57,960 nucleotides of DNA from Varibaculum timonense_A (lineage in GTDB: Bacteria > Actinomycetota > Actinomycetes > Actinomycetales > Actinomycetaceae), in assembly GCF_027694345.1 (NCBI RefSeq), contig NZ_JAQEVU010000010.1, positions 1-57,960 on the forward strand, given 5' to 3'. The notes beneath the pieces were generated by a model. It worked only from the letters and a program-made list of their open reading frames with translations. It was not told where the DNA came from and made no database searches. The first letter of the stretch is position 1. Each line of letters opens with the position of its first letter. Below, in pieces: positions 34,091-43,648 of the stretch. The position numbers and the translations under genes are program-made.

Positions 34091-37000
34091 ATGTTGAAAG
34101 CTCTACGGCGAGCAACTATCCTTGGTTCTTCCATGGCGTTAACGGCGGGTCTGGTTCTTAGTTCCGCTAGCGCCTTTGCAGCAGATGGGGGGGCTAATAT
34201 GGATAAGCTAAAAGGCACCAGCTATTACGTGTCTAGCAGTGCTGGAAACGATCAAAATTCCGGTACCAGCCAGGATAAACCATTCAAATCTTTGGCAAAA
34301 ATAAATGAAATAAAGTTGGGGCCGGGTGATAAGGTCTTGCTTCAACGTGGTGACACCTGGAATGGTCAAGCAATACACGTAAAGACCGGTTCTAGCGGCT
34401 CTAAAGATGCCCCGATTCAAATCAAACCTTATGGGGACGGTAGTGCTCGTCCGGTGATTAACACCAATGGTGCGGGACGCTGGAATCAGGATTACCACGC
34501 CCGAATTGAATCTCACCGCAATAAGGCAGAGATTTCCAGTGCGGTTTTACTTAAGGACGTTAATTATTTGGAAATCTCTGGGTTGGAAGTAACAAATGAC
34601 CGGGAAATGAATCCGGCGGCTGACCCTAAAGCCTACAATGACGGTTTAGCTTTGGAACGTACCGGGGTAGCCGGGATTGCCGAGAATGGCCCGATGCGCC
34701 ATATTGTGGTGGCTGATATGTATATCCACGATATTGACGGCAATATCTACGATAAGCACCTGGCTAATGGGGGCATCTATTTTATGGCTCATTACCCAGA
34801 AAGTGGTAAGCCCGCCACCGAAGCAGATAAAATTGCTCGCTTCGATGATTTACAGATTCTAAATAACCGGGTCGAAACCGTTAGCCGCTGGGGGATTGCG
34901 GCTGGCTATACCGCTTACCAAAACATTATTGACCGTCCGCAAAACGGACCTATCTCTGATGAAATAATCGCTAAATACGGTTCTAGTAAAGTGGTCATTC
35001 GTGGCAACTATATTAAGGATGCAGGTGGCGATTCCATCACCACCATGTATTGTGACCGTCCCTTAATTGAATATAACGTTTCCGATGGGGCGGCGCGTCA
35101 CATGAATACCACGGATTACCTACATCCCCATAACGTTAATGGCCCAGCCGGTTCTGGCTGGGGGCGGGTAGCCGCGGGCATCTGGCCTTGGCGCTGCAAG
35201 AATGCCATCTTCCAATACAATGAGGCCTTCAACACCCGTCACGCTTTTACCGGTAATGGCGATGGTCAGCCCTGGGATGCCGACTTTGGGGATGGCACTG
35301 TTTATCAATATAACTATTCCTATGCCAATACTGGCGCTACCATTATGTTCTGTAATAATGGTTCTTTGCATAACACGTTCCGCTACAACATAGCCCACAG
35401 TGATGTCCGGGGAGCTTTAGATATCCCCGATCAGAAAGATGCTCACGTCTACAACAACACCTTCATTATGGGTGAAGGATCCAGCATTATTACCCGTGGT
35501 CATGCTCCCACCAGAATAGAAAACAATATCTTCTATAAACCTGATGGGGTTAATAAAGTTCAAGAGAACTGGAAGCCTGGAAACCAGATTTATGACCATA
35601 ACCTGTATTACAACTTTGCAACTACCCCTCAAGATGCCAATAAGCAGGTAGTAGCTAAAGGTACCGCGCTTCTAAAGAACCCAGCTGCGGTTGAGATGGC
35701 GAGTAATCACCAGGCTCGTATCCATGATGGTTCTACTGCCACCACCGTTTTTGATGGATTCAAGCCGGTAGCGGGGTCTGCCGCTATCGGGAACGGTAAA
35801 ACCATTACTGACGCGAATGGTTATACGGTAGAACACGACTTCTTTGGGACGGCTATCTCTGGGCTGCCGACCATCGGAGCAGCGGAAATACCGGTACCGG
35901 CCCCGAATCCGGCTGCTTCGCCCTATCAAATTGATAATAAAGCGAAGACGATAACCGTGGCTATTGCCGCGGCAGGCAATAATAAAGCTCCGTTGGTAAA
36001 GAATTTCCTCGCCCAACTAGGGTTGCCAGCAGGGGTTAAAGCCAAAGTTATGTCTGGTAACACTCAGCTAGGTATGGATGATCCGATTACCGAGGGCGCG
36101 AAAGTCATTATCGGAGAGGGCGCGCAAGCCAGTGAATATACTGTCAAGGTAGTTTCCGATTTTGACTGGGTGCGAGACTATCGGGAGACTCCGGCTGGAA
36201 ATAATAAATGGATGGGCGTGCAAGGACCATATTGGTTTGCACAGATTAAACAGGGTAACACCTGGGCAAATATGACCACCTATGATAATGACGGTTGGCA
36301 TAACTGGGCGTATAACCAGTATTACGGTCCTGGTCTGGATCACAACCAGGGCGCTTTGAAAGCTCCAGATCAGCGCGGAGATATTCACGGTCTACTCTCC
36401 AGTGAAACTCCCGATACTGCGATGGCTTTTAAGGCTCCTGCTAGCGGAAAAGTAACTTTCAAGATTAAGGACGATGAACCGTATCTGCGTCAAAATAATC
36501 ATGACCCAAATGCCACGGTAACTGTGTCCCTGATACTCAATGACAAAGTGCTCAAGAGCGTGGATTTGAAAATTTCCAGGCAGAAAGGCGACTTTGTTTT
36601 CAATGAACAGATTGCTTTGAAAGCTGGCGATTATTTGCGGGTAGTATCCCACAATGAGGGTAGTCTCAAGGCGAACTCGGTTCACATCAGCCCAGTAATC
36701 AAATATGTGGAGACTGACTATAACCCTGCTGGGCAGCCAGTTTACGATCCGAATGCTCCAGCTGCGGAAAAACCACAGCTTAGTGGCACAGATTTTACCG
36801 TTGAGTATTCTGACGCGGTACCTGAGGCAAAAAGCAAAGTAGTAAAGCCGCAGGACGCAGTGGAATACTCCTGGGGATATCCGCATCCCAACTCTTTACA
36901 GTTGGGCGCGCAACAAGTTCAGCTAGTTGCTGACAGTGGCGACGGGAAACGGGAGACCACTATGGTTACGATGACGGTCGTTAAAAAGAAACTGACCGCT

Positions 37001-37531
37001 CCTGCGGTAACGTTCGATGATAATGACCGTTCCTATACCGTTCCTGATGCCCCTGCTTGCCTGGAATATTCGGTGAAAGTAGACGATCAAGAGGCAAAAG
37101 TCGCTAAAGCTGGCAAGGTAACGGTTGCCGATTCGGACAAGGACGTGACGGTGCAAGTAAGCGTGGCTTCCACCTGTGAGGGATATGAGGCAGGGGTAGC
37201 TGCTCCTTTCACCCACGTGTTTAAAGCTAACCAGCAGCCTCCGGTAGTAAATCCGCAGGAACCGGGGGGCAATCCGCAGCAGCCAGGGGACAAACCCGGT
37301 ACGGATAAACCCGGTAAACCTGGCGTTGATAAACCTAAACCCGGAACTGGTGAGGCTAAACCCGGTAAAGATAACGCCGGTAAGCCTGCGGCATCCGGGC
37401 AGAAAACTCCGGGAAGGTCAAATCAGCAAACCGCTAGCACTGGTTCGCAAGCAGGAATGATTGCACTACTAGGGCTAGGATTTGTGGCAGCAGGTTTGGC
37501 GGTAGCACTTCGACGTCGCCGCACAAACTAG
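34091..37531 (+). CDS. Wall-anchored right-handed beta-helix protein
   Basis: 1146 aa. Signal peptide 1-30 (ALTAGLVLSSASAFAA). Residues ~45-600 form a parallel beta-helix: it opens YYVSSSAGNDQNSGTS and DKVLLQRGDTW, typical of secreted glycan lyases and hydrolases, and continues with Asn-rich coils (NNRVETVSRWG, GNYIKDAGGDS, QYNYSYANTGA). After ~620 come Ig-like and carbohydrate-binding-like modules, a Pro/Lys/Gly stalk and the sorting end TASTG (~1114), helix and RRRRTN. Active on a host or bacterial polysaccharide is likely, but catalytic residues cannot be assigned. Ribosome site GGGGAAGG lies just before ATG 34091. Confidence 0.82.
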   Translation: MLKALRRATILGSSMALTAGLVLSSASAFAADGGANMDKLKGTSYYVSSSAGNDQNSGTSQDKPFKSLAKINEIKLGPGDKVLLQRGDTWNGQAIHVKTGSSGSKDAPIQIKPYGDGSARPVINTNGAGRWNQDYHARIESHRNKAEISSAVLLKDVNYLEISGLEVTNDREMNPAADPKAYNDGLALERTGVAGIAENGPMRHIVVADMYIHDIDGNIYDKHLANGGIYFMAHYPESGKPATEADKIARFDDLQILNNRVETVSRWGIAAGYTAYQNIIDRPQNGPISDEIIAKYGSSKVVIRGNYIKDAGGDSITTMYCDRPLIEYNVSDGAARHMNTTDYLHPHNVNGPAGSGWGRVAAGIWPWRCKNAIFQYNEAFNTRHAFTGNGDGQPWDADFGDGTVYQYNYSYANTGATIMFCNNGSLHNTFRYNIAHSDVRGALDIPDQKDAHVYNNTFIMGEGSSIITRGHAPTRIENNIFYKPDGVNKVQENWKPGNQIYDHNLYYNFATTPQDANKQVVAKGTALLKNPAAVEMASNHQARIHDGSTATTVFDGFKPVAGSAAIGNGKTITDANGYTVEHDFFGTAISGLPTIGAAEIPVPAPNPAASPYQIDNKAKTITVAIAAAGNNKAPLVKNFLAQLGLPAGVKAKVMSGNTQLGMDDPITEGAKVIIGEGAQASEYTVKVVSDFDWVRDYRETPAGNNKWMGVQGPYWFAQIKQGNTWANMTTYDNDGWHNWAYNQYYGPGLDHNQGALKAPDQRGDIHGLLSSETPDTAMAFKAPASGKVTFKIKDDEPYLRQNNHDPNATVTVSLILNDKVLKSVDLKISRQKGDFVFNEQIALKAGDYLRVVSHNEGSLKANSVHISPVIKYVETDYNPAGQPVYDPNAPAAEKPQLSGTDFTVEYSDAVPEAKSKVVKPQDAVEYSWGYPHPNSLQLGAQQVQLVADSGDGKRETTMVTMTVVKKKLTAPAVTFDDNDRSYTVPDAPACLEYSVKVDDQEAKVAKAGKVTVADSDKDVTVQVSVASTCEGYEAGVAAPFTHVFKANQQPPVVNPQEPGGNPQQPGDKPGTDKPGKPGVDKPKPGTGEAKPGKDNAGKPAASGQKTPGRSNQQTASTGSQAGMIALLGLGFVAAGLAVALRRRRTN

Positions 37532-37552
37532 ACTGATTGCAAACAGTAAACC

Positions 37553-37592
37553 GCGGGCGGGGGTGCTCCCCAAAGTGAGCACCCCCGCCCGC
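37553..37592 (+). terminator. Very GC-rich hairpin after the beta-helix gene
   Basis: GCGGGCGGGGGTGCTC (37553-37568) pairs perfectly with 37577-37592, an 8-nt loop. The T-tail is poor. Its strength may explain the assembly gap 30 bp downstream. Confidence 0.7.
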
Positions 37593-37622
37593 GCGCATTA
37601 TCTTAATAAACCTTAACGTTTT

Positions 37623-37632
37623 NNNNNNNNNN
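37623..37632. other. Assembly gap (ten Ns)
   Basis: Ten N characters; the true length is unknown. It falls in the promoter region of the GH20 gene. Confidence 0.98.
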
Positions 37633-37701
37633 GTTGAGATATGCTATTGTGAAATCTGATAAATCCTCAAGCTAGTTATCCAAGTTAGAGTAGGTGTAGC
37701 A

Positions 37702-40700
37702 GTGTTGCTTCAAAAACAAAAAACTCCATCGGTATCTTCCTGGGTCAAAGCTGATAAGACCGGTAAGGGTCGGCAGCGAATAGGCTCGAAACTATTGAAA
37801 CCTTTAGGGGTAGCCCTAGTAAGTGGGGCGTTAGCTCTGTCAATATCGCTTCCAGCTCCAATGGCTCAGGCCGAACCTCTCGGAGCCTATAAAGCTGACG
37901 GGTCCGCTACCCTACCGAAAACTATTCCCAGTCTGGATGCTTGGAAAGCTAGTGGCGGAACCTGGACGCTAGCCGAGGGCGCGCGGGTAGTTTCCACCCA
38001 GGAGCTCAACGCGCGGGCTAAATCGCTATCGACGGAGCTTAGCGCCTATTTAGGTTCGCCGGTTCCCGCCAAAATAGGTAAACGGACTAGCGAATTCGAT
38101 GTGCAATTATTGCAAGATAGTACGCGCAAGGATTTAGGGGCAGAAGGCTTTGAGCTAAAAATTGGCTCTTCAGGCGTGCAAATCATCGGCGCTACTGACG
38201 CGGGCGTATTTTATGGGACTCGCTCCTTTTCGCAGCTGATGCGGCAAAAGCAGCTAACTTTACCGGCTGGCTCGGTAATATCAGTACCTAAATACAAAGA
38301 ACGAGGGGTAACTCTGTGTGCCTGCCAGCTCAACATTTCAACCGAATGGATTGAGCGTTTTTTGGATGATGCTGCTGACTTGCATATCAATAACATTGTC
38401 CTAGAGATGAAACTAAAGTCTGATGCTTATCCTGACACTCAGACCTGGTCATATTACACCCCCGAGGACGTTAAAAAGTTTGTCGCTAAAGCGAAGAGCC
38501 TAAATATTGACGTTATTCCGGAAATAAACTCACCAGGTCATATGAATATTTGGCTGGAGAATGCTCCCCAATATCAACTGGTAGATAAGAACGGCGGATA
38601 TCACCCTGATCAGCTTGATATTTCCAACCCTAAGGCCCGGGCTTTCATTAAGAAGCTAATCGATGAATATGACGGGGCTTTTGACTCGAAATTCTGGCAT
38701 ATGGGGGCTGATGAATATACCATGACTGGTGGCTATCAGCTGTATCCCCAGTTAACGAAGTATGCGCAAGACGCTTTTGGCCCCAGCGCCAACGCCAATG
38801 ATGCTTTTACCGCTTTTATCAACGAAATAAACACTTACGTAAAAGGTAAAGGCAAGAATCTGCGGATTTTCAACGATGGTCTTTATGACACCGCAAACGT
38901 TCAGCTGGATAAGGATATTGTTATTGATTATTGGTTCAAAAAGGGCGGTACGCTAACTCCTAAGCAGCTCGCGGAACGGGGATATCAACTAACAAATGTT
39001 CCCCAAGCAATGTATTGGTCCCGCGCCTTTGATCCGGCTGGTTACACCTATGCCATGAAACCAAATAACCTGTATAACAATAAAAATTGGAACGTGGGCA
39101 CTTTTGATGGTAACGCCCAAATTGACCCGAACTACGACAAACTCCTGGGGGCGCGGGTATCACTATGGCCCGATAACATCAATGAAACCGAGAACGAAGT
39201 CCAGATGATAACGGCTGATTCCCTCCGGTTCTTAGCCCAAATGACCTGGTCTGCTTCTCGTCCTTGGCCTAAATGGGAGGGCGCTGACGGTATGAAAGCT
39301 ACCATCGACTCTCTGGGGGATCCTACTACCCGTTCCCAGGTACAGGCAGCTACCGTTCCTGACGGGGTATACGGCCTACCGGAATTGGATCCGGTAGCTA
39401 AAGGGCCTTGGAAACTGGCAAAAACCTATGACGGTTACTATCAGATTTCCAATGCTGCTACCGGAAAATGCTTAACGATGAGCGAAGGTGCAAAGCATCT
39501 AGGTGCGGTTAGTGAAGTGGGTGCCCAGCCTACCTTGGTATCTTGCCGCCCGCTCAGTGAAACCTATAAGAATGCCTTTGCTACCGGTCGGGAAAGAAAC
39601 CAACAGAAATGGCAAGTAGTGGTAGAAGCCGATAATAAGGTTTCGCTGCGAAATGCGGTTTCAATACAGTACCTGGCAGTAGCTGACGGCAGCGAGAAAC
39701 ATGTAGATATTCAAGGAGTTTCGGCTGCGGAAGTAAAGGCTGACGCCGTTTTGCTGGAAAAATCATTATCTGGGACTGGAAATAGTCTAGCCGCCGGCAA
39801 GGTTGCGCAATTCCCTAAAGATTTGGTGGCCACCAAAGGGAAACTGGCTGATAAAGCCCTGTTCTCCCTGGTACGTGAAAAATCTATTACCGTTGATCAG
39901 CCAGAGATTAAGGACGTGAATCCCTCTGAACCGCGGGAAGTTACGGTAACAGTCTCAGCTGCCGATAACGCCAAAGTTGCGCCCTCAGAAATTAAAGCCA
40001 CCGTGAGTGAAGGTTGGAAGGTTTTACCGGAAACAGTTCAAATCGGTGAGCTACCTGCGCGTGGCACTGGAACCGCTAAATTTAAGCTGGTAAATACTAC
40101 CGGAACGACTGGTAGCGCCACCTTTACCTGGAAGATGGGGAATGAAGAACTCAGCACTACGGTAAACTTGAGCGGAATGCTCGGACCTCGCGTATGTGAT
40201 GGATTTACCGATATAAGCGCAGACTCGGAAGAAAAAACCGGTGAAGGCCCTAATAATGGTCACGTAAAAGCCGCATTTGATGGCGTAGACGAATCAGGTA
40301 AATCCAATACTTTCTGGCACAGTAAATGGGCTGGCGGAGTAGATCGTTTGCCGCACTGGCTGGTATTTAGTCCGCAACAGGCACTAACTAATCCCGACGG
40401 CACTATTAACAATATGCTCTCGGTCGAGTACCTTTCACGGCAAGGGAAAGTGAACGGTCGCATCAAGAGTTACCAGATTTACACCTCTGACACTACAAAA
40501 GACGGCAATGCAACCACGGGTTGGACGCTACAAAAAGAGGGTCAGTGGGAAAATGGAACCGATTGGCAGCGTGCCTACTATGACAATCCGGTAAAAGCCA
40601 AGTATGTAAAACTGCTGATTACCGACGTGTGGGACGAAGTAGCAGGTAGGGAAGACCAGTTCGCGTCCGCTGCCGCTATCTGCGTATCTTCACAGATGCC

Positions 40701-41337
40701 GCCCGCCACCTTGACTGCGCCAGCCCAACCCGAGAATCCGATTTCGGTTTCGCCAGCAGTTAAGGTTCAAAACGCCCCTGCTAATCCGTGGCCAGCTGCC
40801 GATCCGGCAGCTCCGGCAGCGACAATCGCTCCCATAGCTGACCAGACTCTGCAGCTAGGTTCGCCGATTAAAGGCATACCGGTGAAAGTAGCTAAAGGTA
40901 CAGTTTGGAAAGTTAAAGGTCTCCCCGCGGGAGTAGTCTTTGACGAGCAAACTGGGGTGATTAGCGGGAAACCGGCTAAAGCTGGCAAATACCCGGTAGA
41001 GGTTATCGCGGAGAACCCGGATGAAGAAGCAGTGACCGCAGCTTTCACGATTACTGTCACCGAGGAAAATACTCCTGGAGGTACTGACAAGCCAGGCGGT
41101 AGCGATAAGCCGGGAGATACTGGTAAACCCGGTACTTCCGATAAGCCTGCCCCCGGTGGAAACGCCAGTGGTGACGGTAAAGGGAAAGCGCCCGGCGGTG
41201 CGTCCAGTGGGAACGCAAACGCTCAAGGCAGTGGCTCTGGTTTGGAACGTACCGGTTCAAATGCGGCAATCGCGCTAGCTGCAGCCTTGGTATTGATAGC
41301 CGCAGGGGCAGTGGCGATTAAGCGCCGACGTCTCTAG
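37702..41337 (+). CDS. Wall-anchored beta-N-acetylhexosaminidase (GH20), multidomain
   Basis: 1211 aa. Removes terminal GlcNAc/GalNAc (or lacto-N-biose) from host glycans by substrate-assisted catalysis. Signal peptide to about residue 52; GH20b-type domain; catalytic barrel with PEINSPGH and the Asp-Glu pair D337-E338 in HMGADEY, followed by YPQLTKYA as in lacto-N-biosidase-like members. Next come a ricin-like module (~560-690, GYYQISNAATGKCLT), a NEW3-like segment, an F5/8 type C carbohydrate-binding domain (~830-1000), one putative Ig domain, a Pro/Gly stalk, and LERTG (~1181), helix, KRRRL. GTG start (TTG 37705 is an alternative). The gap lies 70 bp upstream. Confidence 0.9.
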   Translation: MLLQKQKTPSVSSWVKADKTGKGRQRIGSKLLKPLGVALVSGALALSISLPAPMAQAEPLGAYKADGSATLPKTIPSLDAWKASGGTWTLAEGARVVSTQELNARAKSLSTELSAYLGSPVPAKIGKRTSEFDVQLLQDSTRKDLGAEGFELKIGSSGVQIIGATDAGVFYGTRSFSQLMRQKQLTLPAGSVISVPKYKERGVTLCACQLNISTEWIERFLDDAADLHINNIVLEMKLKSDAYPDTQTWSYYTPEDVKKFVAKAKSLNIDVIPEINSPGHMNIWLENAPQYQLVDKNGGYHPDQLDISNPKARAFIKKLIDEYDGAFDSKFWHMGADEYTMTGGYQLYPQLTKYAQDAFGPSANANDAFTAFINEINTYVKGKGKNLRIFNDGLYDTANVQLDKDIVIDYWFKKGGTLTPKQLAERGYQLTNVPQAMYWSRAFDPAGYTYAMKPNNLYNNKNWNVGTFDGNAQIDPNYDKLLGARVSLWPDNINETENEVQMITADSLRFLAQMTWSASRPWPKWEGADGMKATIDSLGDPTTRSQVQAATVPDGVYGLPELDPVAKGPWKLAKTYDGYYQISNAATGKCLTMSEGAKHLGAVSEVGAQPTLVSCRPLSETYKNAFATGRERNQQKWQVVVEADNKVSLRNAVSIQYLAVADGSEKHVDIQGVSAAEVKADAVLLEKSLSGTGNSLAAGKVAQFPKDLVATKGKLADKALFSLVREKSITVDQPEIKDVNPSEPREVTVTVSAADNAKVAPSEIKATVSEGWKVLPETVQIGELPARGTGTAKFKLVNTTGTTGSATFTWKMGNEELSTTVNLSGMLGPRVCDGFTDISADSEEKTGEGPNNGHVKAAFDGVDESGKSNTFWHSKWAGGVDRLPHWLVFSPQQALTNPDGTINNMLSVEYLSRQGKVNGRIKSYQIYTSDTTKDGNATTGWTLQKEGQWENGTDWQRAYYDNPVKAKYVKLLITDVWDEVAGREDQFASAAAICVSSQMPPATLTAPAQPENPISVSPAVKVQNAPANPWPAADPAAPAATIAPIADQTLQLGSPIKGIPVKVAKGTVWKVKGLPAGVVFDEQTGVISGKPAKAGKYPVEVIAENPDEEAVTAAFTITVTEENTPGGTDKPGGSDKPGDTGKPGTSDKPAPGGNASGDGKGKAPGGASSGNANAQGSGSGLERTGSNAAIALAAALVLIAAGAVAIKRRRL

Positions 41338-41355
41338 AGTCGCTAAACGTTAATC

Positions 41356-41392
41356 TGGGGTTGGTAAGCGGAATATCCGCTTACCAACCCCA
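41356..41392 (+). terminator. Terminator after the GH20 gene
   Basis: TGGGGTTGGTAAGCGGA (41356-41372) pairs perfectly with 41376-41392, a 3-nt loop, then AATTTATTT. Confidence 0.85.
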
Positions 41393-42131
41393 AATTTATT
41401 TGTGGGGGTAAATGCGGGTCAATGACGGGATAGTGCTGGGTTGGGGGCATTAACCCGTAAATGCCTGTTTTGAGGATAACGACGGGATAGTACAGCCTAC
41501 TGCCCCGTTTTTGAGCCACCAGATTTTCGCCTACCCGTGGTTCTTCGCACTTCCGGTCATGGGTATAGAACGCGCATAGCTCGGTGTTCGCTGCGAAGTA
41601 GTTTTACAAGGTTTAGGTTAAGCGCGGATTGGAGGGGGTGCCTCGCAGGGCTAATGCCCGCTGCTAAGAGCCCAATGGTGGCATCGAAAAGCTAATATCT
41701 TCTGTATTACGTGAGGATGCTATTTCGTTAATTGTTACTTTTTGAGGGGTTAGTACTGATATTTTCCCCGGATATGCCAGGTTTTTAAATATAATTTAGG
41801 CAATTTTTACTAAGGTTAAGCGTATCTATTTCGTTTAGTAAGCACCGAGCCGGGCTGTACCCTTATTTCGCTAGTTTGTTTCCGTCCTATCTAAGGGATT
41901 GCGTCCTTTATAACCTTTTTCTGTTTTTCTTTATAGAGTGGCAGCGGAAAAATATCTGTCAGTTCCTTTGGTGCGCCTTTCCTTAGACCCCTGGTCATCT
42001 TCTTATTTTTAGGTAGTTTTTGTTCTCTAAAAACTATTTATCTCCTTGTTCTTACCCCTTTGCTTGTTATGCTGACCAGGCATTCAGATAAAACTTTGCG
42101 GAAATAACAATCGAGGTCTAGGAGAGCTTAA
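41393..42131. other. Long gene-free gap before the VIT1-type transporter
   Basis: About 740 bp. I see no gene or RNA. GACGGGATAGT occurs twice (41424, 41481) and TTTTTAGGTAGTTTTTG with CTAAAAACTA near 42006-42038 can form a weak dyad. The stretch from 41900 to 42060 is T-rich on the plus strand. GTCTAGGAGAG at its end is the ribosome site of the next gene. Confidence 0.5.
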
Positions 42132-42884
42132 ATGAGTTTGGCGGGGGATATTTTATTGGGTGGTTCTTTACGGGCTAAAGAGCGGGAGGAACATACCGAT
42201 GAAAGTGTGAAGACTGCCTCCAAGCTGAACTGGTTGCGTGCCGGGGTTCTAGGAGCCAATGACGGTATCGTCTCTACTGCCGGAGTAGTAGTTGGGGTGG
42301 CGGCGGCGGATCCGCAAAATAATATTGCTATTTTTACTGCCGGAATGGCGGCAGTGGTGGCTGGGGCGATTTCGATGGCGGCGGGCGAGTATGTCTCGGT
42401 ATCTACGCAAAAAGATACAGAGCAGGCTTTGGTTCATAAGGAACGTGTACGTTTAGATAAAGATCCTGAGGGCGAGCTAGCAGGTCTGGTTAAGGTTTAT
42501 GAAGCAAAAGGGTTATCGCCTAAGACGGCTCGTAGAGTCGCTGTCGAGTATTCGCAGATAGATCCGGTGGCTGCGCAGGTTGAGGCGCGCTATGCGATTG
42601 ACTCAGAAGAATTCGTGAACCCCTGGAATGCCGCTTTTTCATCTGCTATTTCTTTTATCTTGGGCGCGATATTGCCAATGCTGGCTATTTTGCTATTCCC
42701 TCCAGAAGCGAAGTTTGTGGCAACTTTTATTTTGACGGTGGTGGCCTTGGGATTGGCGGGGTACACCTCAGCTTGGTTGTCGCAGGCTCCACGTCTGCGG
42801 GCTGTTATTCGGGTAATTGTGGGTGGCGCTTTAGCGATGCTGATTACCGGCGCTGTCGGTCATTTGGTTGGATTATCGTTGTAG
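42132..42884 (+). CDS. VIT1/CCC1-family Fe2+/Mn2+ transporter
   Basis: 250 aa membrane protein. The family signature GVLGANDGIVSTAGVVVGVA in helix 1 and AGAISMAAGEYVSVSTQKD in helix 2 are clear, then the charged metal-binding loop (EGELAGLVKVYEAKGLSPKTARRVAVE), then three more helices. Bacterial members export or detoxify iron or manganese. TAGGAGAG precedes the ATG. No DtxR box or metal riboswitch is visible upstream. Confidence 0.93.
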   Translation: MSLAGDILLGGSLRAKEREEHTDESVKTASKLNWLRAGVLGANDGIVSTAGVVVGVAAADPQNNIAIFTAGMAAVVAGAISMAAGEYVSVSTQKDTEQALVHKERVRLDKDPEGELAGLVKVYEAKGLSPKTARRVAVEYSQIDPVAAQVEARYAIDSEEFVNPWNAAFSSAISFILGAILPMLAILLFPPEAKFVATFILTVVALGLAGYTSAWLSQAPRLRAVIRVIVGGALAMLITGAVGHLVGLSL

Positions 42885-42917
42885 GTCTGGCTCTTATAGA
42901 ACTAAAACCCAGACCTA
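42882..42917 (+). terminator. Possible terminator of the VIT1-type gene
   Basis: TAGGTCTGG, starting in the stop codon, pairs with CCAGACCTA (42909-42917), loop 18 nt. No T-run follows. Confidence 0.35.
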
Positions 42918-43134
42918 TCTGAGAGTTTACTGATACAAGTAAATCCAAAATGGTGTTACCAGTAAGGAGGGTTCACTGGAGTGAATTGGAATCTCGCCCC
43001 GAAGATTTGGGAGAAACGTGCTGGTCTCAAGTGTGCAAGCAGTAAATAATCTTAGACACTAAGTGTTAGTTTTGGTGATTTTGTAGGAAAACCGGTCTCC
43101 GGCGCGTCCATTTTTCGTTTTTTTCGTTTTAAGG

Positions 43135-43140
43135 TATTGT
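43135..43140 (+). promoter_or_regulatory. -10 box of the toxin-antitoxin operon
   Basis: TATTGT lies 7 nt before ATG 43148, without a Shine-Dalgarno sequence; T-rich DNA (43111-43130) precedes. Confidence 0.4.
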
Positions 43141-43147
43141 TTGGGAT

Positions 43148-43648
43148 ATGCAAACCGCGCCAAAAAACGTCATCGCAGCTGATGACTTTGAAGAAATGCA
43201 AGATTTAAGTCGTTTCCTGGAACACGTTACAGAACCGGCGGCACTGCTTGGTCCCGATGGGCAGACTATACCTCTACCGGTGGAAGCATTTCGTGTTTTA
43301 TGTGACGTGGTTGAGTTTATGAAACAGGGGAAAGCAGTTACTATTGCCCCAATCGACCAACGATTGACAACCCAGCAAGCAGCAGATTTCCTGGGAATCA
43401 GTCGCCCTACATTCGTTAAAATTCTTGAAAAAGGTGACATCCCATTCCAGCGTGCTGCCGGGGGACGGCATAGACGGGTTCTTTTGCGTGATGTACGTGA
43501 CTATCAAGCAAGAATTAGTGTCGAAAGAGGTCGGGTCTTAGACGAACTCACGGCGCAAGCTGTATCGTTAGGGCTTTACGAAGAAACCGCGCAAACATAT
43601 CGTGGTTCGTTGAAGCAGGCGAGGGCGGAACTTGAGGACACGCAATGA
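43148..43648 (+). CDS. Excisionase-type HTH antitoxin
   Basis: 166 aa. Central helix-turn-helix of the excisionase/MerR type: LTTQQAADFLGISRPTFVKIL, then GGRHRRVLLRDVRDYQ. The N-terminus likely mediates dimerisation and the C-terminus (after ~125) binds the toxin. It overlaps the PIN gene by 4 nt (ATGA), the arrangement of a type II toxin-antitoxin operon in which the antitoxin represses its own promoter. Confidence 0.85.
   Translation: MQTAPKNVIAADDFEEMQDLSRFLEHVTEPAALLGPDGQTIPLPVEAFRVLCDVVEFMKQGKAVTIAPIDQRLTTQQAADFLGISRPTFVKILEKGDIPFQRAAGGRHRRVLLRDVRDYQARISVERGRVLDELTAQAVSLGLYEETAQTYRGSLKQARAELEDTQ

Noticed and set aside
41838..42131. Manganese riboswitch (yybP-ykoY) before the VIT1-type gene
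   Set aside because: The conserved loop sequences could not be found.
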